DNA of 64,000 nucleotides, taken from the NCBI GenBank assembly GCA_963921195.1, contig OY992537.1:13073716-13137715 (forward strand). The letters are read 5' to 3'. Of the stretch, positions 11,160 through 22,158 are shown piece after piece. Under the pieces are notes generated by a model. The model was not told the origin of the DNA. It ran no database searches and saw nothing but the letters and a program-made list of their open reading frames with translations. Position numbers and translations under genes: made by a program. Numbering within the stretch: the stretch's first letter is position 1; each line of letters starts with the position of its first letter. The stretch is from Pegoplata infirma (lineage: Eukaryota > Arthropoda > Insecta > Diptera > Anthomyiidae).

Positions 11160-12240
11160 AGAAAGTACTTGTTTCAGAATGTTTTATTTCACTAAAGGAT
11201 CCTACATTCCAAATTTGAAGTTTGAATGACCATTATTTCAGTATATAAAAAAAAATACCAAAAGTACACTTTTTTACCCATTTTACCCCCGTTGAATCAA
11301 CATTGGCAAAAACCCAGACTTAGTGAATCTTTTTTCCAGGAGGTTAACCTTGCAAATTTCAAGTTTCTAGTACTATTATTGAAATATAAAAGGTACCAAA
11401 AGTACATTTTTTTACCCTTTTTACCCCCTTAGAATCATCATTGGCAAAAATCAAGCCCTAGTGGATCTATATTCCGGGAGGTGAAAATACAGTCAAAATT
11501 TTAAGTTTTTGTGACCATTTTTTAAGGAAATATAAAAGGTACCAAAAGTACAGTTTTTTACCCTTTTTACCCCCTTAGAATCAACATTGGCAAAAATCCA
11601 GCCTTACTGGCTCTATATTCCGCGATGTGAACATACAAACCAAATTTCAAGTCTCTATGACCATTATTTCAGGAGATATAAAAAGTACCAAAAGTACGGT
11701 TTTTTTCCCTTTTTACCCCCTTATAATCAACACTGGCTAAAATCCGGCCTTAGTGTATCTATGTTCCGGGAGGTGAATATAAGGTCCAAATTTCAAGTCT
11801 CTATGACCATTATTTCAGGAGATATAAAAATTACCAAAAGTACAGTTTTTTACCTTTTTTACCCCCTTAGAATCAACACTGGCAAAAATCCAGCCTTAGT
11901 GGATCTATATTCCGGGATGTGAACATACAAACCAAATTTCAAGTCTCTATGACCATTATTTCAGGAGATATAAAAAGTACCAAAAGTACAGTTTTTTACC
12001 CTTTTTACCCCCTTATAATCAACACTGGCTAAAATCTGGCGTTAGTGTATCTATGTTCCGGGAGGTGAATATACAGTCCAAGTTTCAAGTCTCTATGACC
12101 ATTATTTCAGGAGATATAAAAAGAACCAAAAGTACAGTTTTTTACCATTTTTACCCCCTTAGAATCAACACTGGCAAAAATCCAGCCTTAGTGGATCTAT
12201 ATTCCGGGAGGTGAACCTACAGTCCAAATTTCAAGTCTAT
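11160..12240 (+). repeat. Tandem repeat, 146-bp unit, about 7 copies
   Basis: The marker gtctctatga falls at 11651, 11797, 11943 and 12089, exactly 146 bases apart. Earlier units near 11227, 11370 and 11512 are more diverged. Each unit contains a gataccaaaagtaca-like stretch, ttttaccccctt, and a tccgggaggtgaa motif. The unit start resembles the taaaaggtac word of the neighbouring 16-bp array, so the short array may have grown from one edge of this unit. Confidence 0.92.
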
Positions 12241-12280
12241 AACTTCAGCGGTTTGGGCTGGGCGATGATGAATCAGTCAA

Positions 12281-12312
12281 TAAGTCAGTCAGTCAGTCAG
12301 TCAGTCAGTCAC
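12281..12312 (+). repeat. (CAGT)n microsatellite
   Basis: About seven cagt units sit just before the terminal acgttactcttttatata of the composite element. Confidence 0.9.
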
Positions 12313-12332
12313 GTTACTCTTTTATATATATA

Positions 12333-14379
12333 GGGCAAATCCACCTCAAACCACACAGCATTCGGATTTGTCACCTTTGATTTAAATAAAATTTGACAAA
12401 TATAATGCAAATGGATAGTGTTCCTAAAATCATTACCTTTCTGGCTCCAAAACCTTTCGGTTTTCGAAATATGGCGTCTTGAAAATTGGCAAAAACGTCA
12501 AATTTTCAATAAGGTGCACATACAAAGTCACCCATAACTTTAAAACTATAAAATCCACAATTACCAAATGGGTATCATTTGAAAGCTGAAAGGATTACCT
12601 TATAAGTGGCATGCACAATTTTTTCTTGTAATGAAAGGTCAAAGGTCATATTTCAAGGTCTAATGTTCAAAGACCTATATCTCAAAATCCGATATTTTTA
12701 AAATTCTCAAAAAAATATATGATAACAATCAAGTCCTTCCCTACATTTGTATCAAAATTTCAGGGTGGACACTTATATGGTTCCAAAGTTACAGAGGAAA
12801 ACGTGCTTGAAGTCAAGATTTTCTCTACGAGTTTATATGCAAAAGCTTACACACACGAAGCAGCATAACATGCTAGCATGCTGCTAGCAGTAAACAAACA
12901 ATGGGAGAGACCTAAAAACTGAACCCATTATTTATTAATATTTCGACCTCCTGATTTTGATTTTACTATCAAAACTGAATTTTATCGTAGGGTTTTCTTG
13001 TTTTCTTACAAGGAAAGTCTTCAAAGTGAACATACGTAATTTCTTTGAAATTTATGCCCATGAAAGACAACAAATATCTAACATCGACCTGTCTGAGCTT
13101 ATTGGTCTTAATTTAGTTTTAAAGGGTTAAACAGGAGTCAAAAATTACCGATTTTTAGTAATTTTAACTTTTAGGTACATTGATGCCACTTATATCAGAT
13201 CCGTTTCATTTGAGACATTTTATTTGTTGCATAATTGTTTTTGTTAAAAATGTATAGTTTTTGTTATAGTTTTTGTAAAACAAATTCATTATTGGTACTA
13301 TTTTCTATTTAAATTAAGCAATCACATGAATTTTTTATTGGCAGTTTTTCTTCTTAAAAAAATCTTTATTAGTGTGTCCAAAATAAAATAAGGCAAAAAT
13401 TCAAAGAAGTTCGAAACATTAGTGTTTCCATTTCTAAACCATTTTTATGCTTGAATATATTCTTTTTTATGGCTTTATTCCGCTTTGAACATAAGGTTCC
13501 CCCACCCCATTGCTATTTCCCTACTATGGAAGAATACAGGTTTCGAATGAAGCCGATCTGTTGTATATGGCATCAATATAAAGTACCTAAACTTTAAAAT
13601 AACTGAAAATGGGTAATTTTTAACCCCGTTTAACCTGAATTTAGGCCGAAAAGCTCAGACTGGTTGATTTTAGATTTATTTTTTCTAGCTTGTGTATAAA
13701 TTTTAAAGAAATCAGGTATGTTCACTTTCGAGGACTTTCCTTGTAAAAGAACAAGAAAACCCCTACAATATAACTCAAAATACATAAAAAGTTTTAAGCC
13801 GTGTTCTAGGCCCGCACCTTTGTTTACGACTATGTATATTGTTTTGTTTGTGCAATATTTTTTATATGAACTCTTAGAAAAAACCTTGCCTTCGAGCACG
13901 TTTTCTTCTGTAACTTTGGAACCATATGAATGTCCACCCTGAAATTTTGATGCAAATGTAGGGAAAGACTTGATTGTTATCATATATTTTTTTGAGAATT
14001 TAAAAAATATCGGATTTTGAGAAATAGGTCTTTGAACATTAGACATTGAAATATGACCTTTGACCTTTCATTAGAAGAAAAAATTGTGCATGTCACTTTT
14101 AAGGTAATCCTTTCAGCTTTCAAATGGTACCTATTTGGTAATTGTGGGTTTTATAGTTTTAAAGTTATGGGTGACTTTGTATGTGCACCTTATTGAAAAT
14201 TTTACGTTTTTGCCAATTTTCAAGACGCCATATTTCGAAAACTAAAAATTTTTGGAGCCTGTAAGGTAATCATTTTATGAAAACAACGCATGTGAAATAT
14301 TTTTTGCGCATTTCATTAAAATCAGAGGTGACAAATCCGAAAATCACAGTTTTCTGTGCGGTTTGACATGGAATCACCC
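12333..14379. mobile_element. Element E: 2-kb palindromic TIR element
   Basis: The ends are GGGCAAATCCACCTCAAACC and, reading inward from 14379, GGGTGATTCCATGTCAAACC; both continue as -CACACAG/-CGCACAG. The arms (about 12333-13210 and 13548-14379) pair over most of their length, with a loop of roughly 340 bases. TATA flanks both ends and could be a 4-bp target duplication. The left arm holds a diverged patch (12840-12990) with gctagcatgctgctagc. The ends resemble those of family B (GGGGCATTCCATGYCAAATC), so E and B may share a transposase. No transposase is coded here. A 138-codon frame (13630-14046, minus) runs along one arm and is discussed in the findings. Confidence 0.8.
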
Positions 14380-14594
14380 TATAGATTTAGTTTGGACAAC
14401 ATTCGTTTAATGATTTTTTTAAACAAAAAGACACACTGTTATATTTGGTCACTCTTAATTTTTTGTAAATTTTAGTTTTTTTCCTTAAAATTTTGTTTTT
14501 GCATCAACATTTTAAAGTTCTGTAGGTTAATATTTTTCAGTGTTGAACTTCTTTCCCGGGTTCCGGTTTTGTCCACTTAACCCCTTCACCAGCC

Positions 14595-16075
14595 TATGAA
14601 TAAAAAATGCCTGCGAATTTTGTACTCTTGCCCAAAACATTAAATCATGATAATGTTTTGCGGAAGATTTGTGAATACTTGCCAAGCAAAGTTGTCACAT
14701 TACTTTTGCTATTCCATGCAAAACAAATTGAAATATCAGTCGAGGACCCCATTAAAAACCAAAAGAGCTGTATATTTCGTAAGTGAGTGCAAAAATAAGT
14801 GCAAAAAAATGTTTTTACATTTTGGAGAATATAAAAAATACGGCACCAAAGAATATACCACTCTCACTTGTTTTATGTACGTTTGATAAACAAATGGAAC
14901 ATTTTTATGCGAAAACCTTAGACTTGGTGAAAAAGTAGTTTTGGTAAAAAAATTAATTTATTTTTTTTCACGAAAAACAGAATTATGTTAAAAAAATTTA
15001 ATGAACCCAAAATATTTGGTGAAAAAAAAATTTTGATGAAAAAAAGTTTTTAATGAATTCTTTTGACGAAAAAAAAAAAATTTGCTGAGAAAAAAATTGA
15101 TAATAAAAAATTTGATAAAAAATTTGATGAAAAAAAATTTATAAAAAAAAAAATTATGAATAAAAATATGATAAAAAAAAAAAATTTGATGAAAAAAAAA
15201 AATTGATGAAAAGAAAATTTTGATGAAAAAAAAAAATATTGATGAAAAAAAAAAATTGATAAAAAAAAAAAAAATAATGAAAAAAAAAATTAATGAAAAA
15301 AAAAAAAATTGATGAAAAAAAAAATTTTATGAAAAAAAATTTGATGAAATTTTTTTTTTTATGTTTAATATAAAATAAAATAATTTAAATGTGATTTAAA
15401 AGTATTTATGTTACTGTAAGTAAATTAAATATGGCTTTGGTGTAATATTATTGTTTTTAACATATTGTTTTATACTTTGAAATAGACGTCTCTTGAAAAA
15501 GTCAACAAATAATTGCCGAAACGTCGAGAAAAACTTGTAAAATAAATGCATTTTTATTTACAATAAAGAAATCATAGGTCTGACTAGCTTATAAAACACA
15601 ACAAAGGATTGAAAAAACTGATCAAATTTAACTAAATTGAAAAAAAAAAAAAAAATGATACAAAAAAAAAAATTATGAAAAAAAAATTATGAAAAAAAAA
15701 TTTGATAAAAAAAAATTTTTATGAAAAAAAAAATTTATAAAAAAAAAAAAAAAATTGATGAAAAAAAAAAATATGGAAAAGAAATTTGATGAAAAAAAAA
15801 ATTTTATGAAAAAAAAATTTTTTTATTGTTGAAAAATAATTATGTTACTTTTTATTCACCAGCTGGTGAAAAACGGTTTTATTCACCACGAGGTGAATTA
15901 TTATCCAAGTTGCAAACCCATGTTATTAAAATTTTTGGTTTTAAGAAAATGAAAATAGTAATTCTTGCTTTCTTTTTCGTTAATTGTTAGCATATATAGT
16001 CAAACTGATGTGGCGTCCTGCAACTTTTTGAAAATTAGACACCAGCCTAAAAACATTATCATGTTAAAAATAGTT
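14595..16075 (-). mobile_element. Family F element, copy 1
   Basis: In + orientation the order is: a tgcctgcgaattttgtactc block, a ttgccaagcaaagtt block, a cggcaccaaagaatat block, a ttgatgaaaaaaaa-type minisatellite (about 15040-15830), paired palindromes ttcaccagctggtgaa and ttcaccacgaggtgaa (15856-15898), then tagacaccagcctaaaaaca. The same order or its reverse recurs at 34940, 44460, 45791, 47185 and 54535. No ORF is conserved between copies, so the family appears non-autonomous. Confidence 0.75.
15360..15645 (+). mobile_element. Penelope-like element tail inserted in the F minisatellite
   Basis: A non-minisatellite segment interrupts the array. It contains gacgtctcttgaaaaagtca ... ttgccgaaacgtcgag, followed by aataaatgcatttttattta. 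The cttgaaa/gccgaaacg pattern resembles the 3' tail of Penelope-like elements, where a degenerate hammerhead core is common. No endonuclease remains. Confidence 0.4.
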
Positions 16076-17308
16076 TTCAAAAAAAAAATAAGTTTTCAAA
16101 AACTTATGGCGTTCAGATTTAGTCAACTCAAATTTGGTGGATATAGCACTTGTCTTAAGTTGATTCAGGCACACTGTACAATTCCTTTACTTTGTTCACA
16201 CAGACTTAAAGACTCATCTGTTGGGTGACAACAGTAAAACATTTATAACAAATAGCTAAAGTTTTGAAAAGAATACTATTTTTTCTATGAATTGTCTATA
16301 AATGTTTTGTAATGTTTCTATATGAATATGTTTTTGTATTTGTGCTCATAAAAACTGATTTAACGCTTTAATGATTTTTCATTTTTAAACACAACACCCA
16401 CACAGATACACACACACAGGCATATTTAAAACATTTTTCAACACCCAACAACCCAGTGAAATCAAAAGTGTTGAAATTCAAAATAACAACGCAAGTTTTA
16501 TTCTTTATTCTGAACATGAGTAGTACTCGTTTCGTATGTAGTACTAGTATTTATAAAACACTTTCAGGGTCGGTATTGTAAACAATAACAATTTATTTGA
16601 ATAAAAAATAAAAAAAAAAAATGGAAAAAAGTCATTGTATTTTATACACACTAGCAAAGAACATACAGGAAAAACAGTGGAAAATGAGAAAAAAAAAAGT
16701 CACAGCTGCTAAATGTCTGTTTAAATAAATGTCTCTACGGGAACATACAACTCATATGGATGTGTTCTTATTGTTTAACCTTATAATGGAATAAGTTTTT
16801 CTTTTGTGATTAGTGACAAAATATAACAATTGGGTTCTGACTGAATTTTCTAAGTTAATTTGTAAATGCATATGATTAAAAATCTTAATTGACGTCTAAA
16901 GACTTACAAGTAAGCTTTTGATATGCCTTCTACAAAAGCTTTGACATTTTCAGAAAATAATATTTTTTCTATAGAAAAAATATCCGGAATCTTAGCATTT
17001 TTTTAAAGAAAAAATTCTTGGAATCTTAAAATTTTTCTTAATAAAATATGAGAATTTTTTGTCGGAAAAACTTGTAAAGCTTTTTCTATAGAAAAAAACT
17101 GATAATTTTTCTATAGGAATAATCTGAGAACTTTTTTATGGGAAATGTCAGAGAATTATGTTGTCGAAAAAATTTAGAGTTTTTCTATCTGTATATCTGT
17201 ATATTTTTCTAGGAAAAAAATCTGAGAGGAAAAATGAAAGAGAAAAAGTAAAATTCTAGGGATTTTTTTTTAATGTACAAGAATCAAAAGGAAAAAAAGG
17301 AAATCTTA
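16076..17308. other. No gene; AT-rich
   Basis: Nothing protein-like is seen. A short cacaca-rich stretch lies near 16390-16420. From about 16950 the text is dominated by loose repeats of ttttctatagaaaaaat and related words, which continue past the K hairpins. Confidence 0.45.
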
Positions 17309-17449
17309 CCCGTCAGCTCCACCTTACATAATTATGTAGACATAAAGAAATAAACACACACAAAACAATAACAATAAACAAAAATTTGTTATTGTTGTGT
17401 GTGTGATTGTTGCTTTATGTTTACATAATTGTGGAAGGTGAAGCTCAGG
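17309..17449. mobile_element. Hairpin MITE K, copy 1 (141 bp)
   Basis: The segment folds on itself almost end to end: gtcagctccaccttacataa pairs with ttgtggaaggtgaagctc, and the centre is caaaaatttg. It is the same length as the copy at 17545. Confidence 0.85.
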
Positions 17450-17544
17450 AAAATTTTCAAATTTTTTTGTTGAAATATTTTAAGATTCTTTTCTTCAAAA
17501 ATATGTAAAGATTGCAAGACCTTTTTCCAATAGAAAAATTTTAA

Positions 17545-17685
17545 CCCTCAGCTCCACCTTCCATAATTATGTAGACATAAAGCAACAAACACACACAAAA
17601 CACTAACAACAAACAAAAATTTGTTATTGTTTTGTGTGTGTTTGTTGCTTTATGTTTACATAATTGTGGAAGGTGGAGCTGAGGG
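17545..17685. mobile_element. Hairpin MITE K, copy 2 (141 bp)
   Basis: The ends CCCTCAGCTCCACCTTCCAT and, in reverse complement, CCCTCAGCTCCACCTTCCAC form about 70-bp arms with few mismatches. The orientation matches copy 1, which lies 95 bases upstream. If transcribed, the stem is the size of a long microRNA-like or siRNA precursor. Confidence 0.9.
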
Positions 17686-18584
17686 GATACAAATTTTCTA
17701 TTGGAAAAAAGTCTAACAATCTTTACATTTTTCTGTAGAAAAAAATCTTAAAGTATTTCAACAAAAAAATCTGAAAATTTTTCTACAGGAAAAATCAGAG
17801 AATTTTTCTATACAAAAAATTTGAGAACTTTTCAATAGGAAAAATCTGAAAAATTTTCTGTAGAAAAAACCGAAAAATAAAAGGAAATAATCTAAGATTT
17901 TATTTTCTGTGAAACATATCTAAGAATCTCATATATATAAGACTCAAAGAAATTTTTTTTGGAAAAAATCTGTAAATTTTTCTATAGAAATAGTAAAAAA
18001 TGAAAATTTTGTTCTTTTATCCCATTTAAGGGTTAATATAAGTCTCGCCACATATGCGTATGTGTTTGTATATATAATAGTAATTCAGAAATATAAAATA
18101 TATATAATGCATTTTTCAAAAAAGGTACAATAAATTATTTTTATTTTTTTTTTATAAATTTTTTTCCATTATTTTTCCCATTTCTTTTTTGGGTAAAACT
18201 TTACACATGTGGCTTTTATTATACCTCTTCGTGTTTGCATATAAGGAAATTGCAATTTCCTAGAAACGTGTCTCAGGATAATATTAAAGGTTTTCCTTAA
18301 GAATTATGTTAAAATTATGCAAATATAGAAGAAAATATATTTTTGGAAGACACATGAGTAAAGTGCATGCAGTTAAATTTAGATTTCAATTAATATTATT
18401 TTTAAATAAAAAAAAATCACATAAATTTTAAATAATTTTCAAAATTCTCATAAGTATTAGCGATGTATAAATTTTCTAGCATATATTAAAAGAATTACAT
18501 TTAGAAGGTTTTGGTAAAAAATTTCAAAAGAGGTCAAGAAATGTGATTTAAAAATCTGTTTCAAAAGCATACATTTTTGTTTTA
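17686..18584. other. No gene; AT-rich
   Basis: The tttctatagaaaaa-like words continue to about 18000. After that nothing is recognisable. Confidence 0.4.
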
Positions 18585-19232
18585 GGAAAGTCTCAGATTG
18601 TTAGATATGTTTTCTTCTGAAAAAGTCTTAGATTCTGCAACATTTTTTCTTTAGAAAAAGTCTCAGATTTTGAGACATTTTTAGTAAAGAAAAAGCCTCG
18701 ACATTTTTTCTAAAGAAAAAGTCTCAGATTCTGAGACATTTTTTCTAAAGAAAAAGTCTCAGATTCTGAGACATTTTTTCTAAAGAAAAAGTCTCAGATT
18801 CTGAGACATTTTTTCTACAGAAAAAGTCTCAGATTCTGACACATTTTTTCTAAAGAAAAAGTCTCAGATTCTGAGACATTTTTTCTAAAGAAAAAGTCTC
18901 AGATTCTGAGACATTTTTTCTAAAGAAAAAGTCTCAGATTCTGAGACATTTTTTCTAAAGAAAAAGTCTCAGATTCTGAGACATTTTTCCATTAGAAAAG
19001 TCTCAGATTCTGAGAAATTTTTCCTATGAAAATGTCTCAGATTCTGAGAAATTTTTTATATAGAAATAGTCTCAGATTCTTAGACATTTTTCCAATAGAA
19101 ATAGTCTCAGATTCTGAGACATTTTCCTATAGAAAAAGTCTCAGATTCTGAGACATTTTTCCTAAAGAAAAATTCTCAGATTTTGAAACATTTTTCCTAA
19201 AGAAAAAGTCTCAGATTTGAGAAATTTTTCCT
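18585..19232 (+). repeat. Tandem satellite, 35-bp unit, about 18-19 copies
   Basis: The core gtctcagattctgagac recurs every 35 bases (18721, 18756 and so on), separated by attttttctaaagaaaaa. The core is a near-perfect palindrome, so each unit could form a small hairpin. Central units are almost identical and both edges are diverged, as expected for unequal exchange. Confidence 0.95.
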
Positions 19233-19745
19233 TTGAAAAATTCGAATGAAGAAGGGGAAGGGTGTGAATTTCTTTCCTCCGAATCTGTCAACGGAAAGGG
19301 TTAAACTTTCCCAATTAAACTAAAATGTTTTATTATAGTTTTTCGACCAAAAAGAACCATTATTTTCCCGGCAATCGACGAAGCTTGACAAAAGTAATTC
19401 TTCGTGCCACTCTAATGAACAGTTCATTTTTTGTTTTTAAATGTATTTAACTCTCATATTAAAAAAAATTGTTTTTTTATACCCTCCACTCTGGTGATAG
19501 AGGGTATATATAAGTTTGTCATTCCGCGTGTAACACATCGAAATATTGGTCTAAGACCAGATAAAGTAAATATGATGCATTCCATATCAAATCGGACACT
19601 TTGAATTTTTTTTTTTTTAGATTTTCCCAATTTGTTACCACAATCGTGGTAAATTTTCAGATTTTTTTGATGAGCCGTTCAAAAGATATCGAATTTTTAA
19701 AAATTAGTAGTTTGTTCCTTTACTCAAAGTTCTTTTACTCATAAC

Positions 19746-20769
19746 TAGAGTTTGCAAAACGATTAAAATCGTAATCGTAATCGCGATTAATCGCGCCAAT
19801 TAATCGTAATCGTAATCGGCAAAAAAATCATGCGATTACGATTAATCATTTTCTATGAAATTCACTGTTTTGATACCGATTTTAAAATAAGTATATAAAA
19901 ACTTCCTTAAAAAAAAAACTGGATTTTTAAAAAAAGTTTAAAGATATATATGTATATCTTGCGATACATTATTTTTTAATGATTTTCTGAATACGAATAT
20001 TAAAAATTTTCTGAAATCGATCGAACAGTTTTCGAGATATCGCGATTTGAAACTTGTCAAAAAAGTTACAAAAAGAGACTGTTTTTTCCTACGTTCAACA
20101 AATTTTTTAAATTATGATTTTTTTCATTAACACTTTCATAAAGCTCAAAAAAAAATGTTTGTTTAAACTAAATAATCTGATTTAAGCCAAATCATATTAT
20201 TTAAAAACGTGCAGCTTTTTGAGCAAAGTTTTAAATTATCTAAAAATTTCCATAATAGAAAATTTTTATCGAATGGCGCCACAGGTTCAAATGGTCGGAT
20301 TTGACTCAAATAAAATTAAAATGAAAGTTCGTCTCAAGCTCTATAAAAGGGTCAAGGGAAAAAAAGAAAATATTTTTTTAAAAAAATTTCTTGAACGTGG
20401 GAACAACCGCAATTTTTTACAAATTTCAAATATCTCGAAAGTCTTTCGACCAAATTTAAAATTCATTAAATATGATGTTTCGCAAGACGTGTTTTTTATT
20501 TTTTAAAAATCCAAAACTTTTAACGATACGGGTTAATTTAGTTCGATTGCCCTCAATTAAATCAAAACCTGAACAAAATACATAATTTTATTTATTAAAA
20601 ATATCAGTCTTCGTGCGTTTTAAAAATATAAATTTGACAAGATTTTTTTTTAATAATACTATTGAAATTCAATTTATTTTAAAATTCGATTAATCGATAA
20701 TCGCGATTAACGGCGATTTTTTTAATCGTAATCGCGATTATGAAATATCACGATTATTTGCAAACTCTA
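19746..20769. mobile_element. hAT-like non-autonomous element, 8-bp TSD CTCATAAC
   Basis: The ends are TAGAGTTTGCAAA and its exact inverse TTTGCAAACTCTA. CTCATAAC flanks both sides (19738-19745 and 20770-20777), and the uninterrupted sequence exists in the other B copies. Short taatcg/cgatta words crowd both subterminal regions, as hAT transposase-binding motifs often do. The 1,024-bp interior has no transposase; the 95-codon frame at 20219-20506 is lysine-rich and unrecognisable. Confidence 0.9.
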
Positions 20770-21366
20770 CTCATAACATCTTCAATAATGGTCCAAATTT
20801 CAGATTTTTTTTTTTTTTTTAATTTTTGTTTTTTTACGTACTTAAAAAAAAAAAAATCCGCAAAATTCTTAAAAGCGCTCTATTATGCGATTTTTAAGTT
20901 TTAAAATTGAAATCTCATTTTTGAAAAAGTTTGTACTCTTTGATTTTTTTGAAATTTTTTTGTGTAAAACTTCTATCGATTCTACAAATTTTTTGCCCAG
21001 GAAGATCGTGGGATAACGAATATTACTATATTTCAGGGTTGGCAACCGAAACCGACCTAGAATAACGGTATTTGGCTATTGTACCGCAACCAATAAAGAT
21101 ATGGACATTTTCAAAAGCGATTATGAAAGCTGATGAAATTTCTAGTATTTGAAATGTGTTACTTCGTGTTTCTACCGGTTCGTTTTAGTTATTTAGGCCA
21201 ATACCGTTTCAAACGGTATTATAAAGGTATTGACCTATATTTCGAAAACGAACCGGTAGAAACACGTAGTGACACATTTTAAATACTAGAAATTTCATCA
21301 GCTTTCATAATCGCTTTTGAAAATGTCCATATCTTTATTGGTTGCGGTACAATAGCCAAATACCGT

Positions 21367-21701
21367 TGTACACCTTGTACACCGATGTTGAATAAAACAA
21401 CGACCACGTCTTGTTTGTTCGGTGGTTGGCTAGTAACAACCTTTTATTTACAACTTAAAAAATCTTATATACTAAATTAAAACTAGAATCTACAAATAAA
21501 ACTACCTGCGTAGACTACACATTTTGTCTACACAGTTCATTTCTTAAAATAGATAAGAATCTACGTGACCTCACGTAGATCCCTAATACAACAAGAAACG
21601 ATCATAAAATACAATGTTTAATTGCTATGCATACAAATGTGCAGCACACATTTTATGACCTTTCGTTGTACGCTTCTTCAACATAGATACATAATTAAAC
21701 A
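21367..21701 (-). repeat. 3' LTR of the BEL/Pao element
   Basis: It is 335 bp long, TG...CA ended, and a direct repeat of 23825-24159. The one difference I found lies near 21460 (aaaaaatctt here, aaaatatctt in the other copy). Confidence 0.93.
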
Positions 21702-21716
21702 TTCTGCCCGCCTTGA
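21702..21716 (-). promoter_or_regulatory. Candidate polypurine tract
   Basis: Read on the minus strand, AAGGCGGGCAGAA abuts the 3' LTR. This is where the plus-strand primer tract of an LTR element should be. Confidence 0.6.
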
Positions 21717-22158
21717 AAAATTGTACGCTTTCAAAATATTTTATTGTAATTTTTAATCATTAGACACTTATGTTTTTAATTATGTATCCTTGTAATCTAT
21801 TGTGGCTCAATACTGGTAGTTTATTTTACATTATTCCTTTTAAATTTTCTAATGTTTCTTAATTTTAGGTTGGTGACCCATTATTTAGATGTTTAAAAGA
21901 ATCTTTGTCACACATTTGGTTTTAATGCTTTATCTTCTGTTCTTTTACATTAAAATAAATTCTCTTCAACGAATATTTTTTTATAAACCACAATAGCTAA
22001 TATTTTACTTAAAAATAAAAATATATACAATGTTTTCTATATAATGAATTCTTATAAGGTAATTATAATTTTGTTTTTAAACATAAAAGATAGTATAATA
22101 TTTACAAAAAGTTGTTATATTAAGAAAAATACATGAATAAAAAAGCCTTTCACTATTA

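Larger units (their letters stand above)
9115..12332 (+). mobile_element. Composite non-autonomous element with internal satellites
   Basis: It opens with atatatagaatactagctta and a ccggtacttcgttaccgg palindrome. It closes with a (CAGT)n tract and acgttactcttttatatata. Similar outer ends occur in abundant insect repeats whose class I cannot settle (Helitron-like or other). The body has been expanded by a 16-bp array and then a 146-bp array. No transposase is visible. Element E sits in its terminal TA tract. Confidence 0.45.

Noticed and set aside
11226..11922. Open frames of 68 and 111 codons in the 146-bp array
   Set aside because: 146 is not a multiple of 3, so the frame shifts each unit. 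The repeated peptide words come from the repeat, not from selection.
18585..19232. CRISPR-like array (35-bp unit with a palindromic core)
   Set aside because: There are no unique spacers: the whole unit repeats, and the setting is an insect genome.
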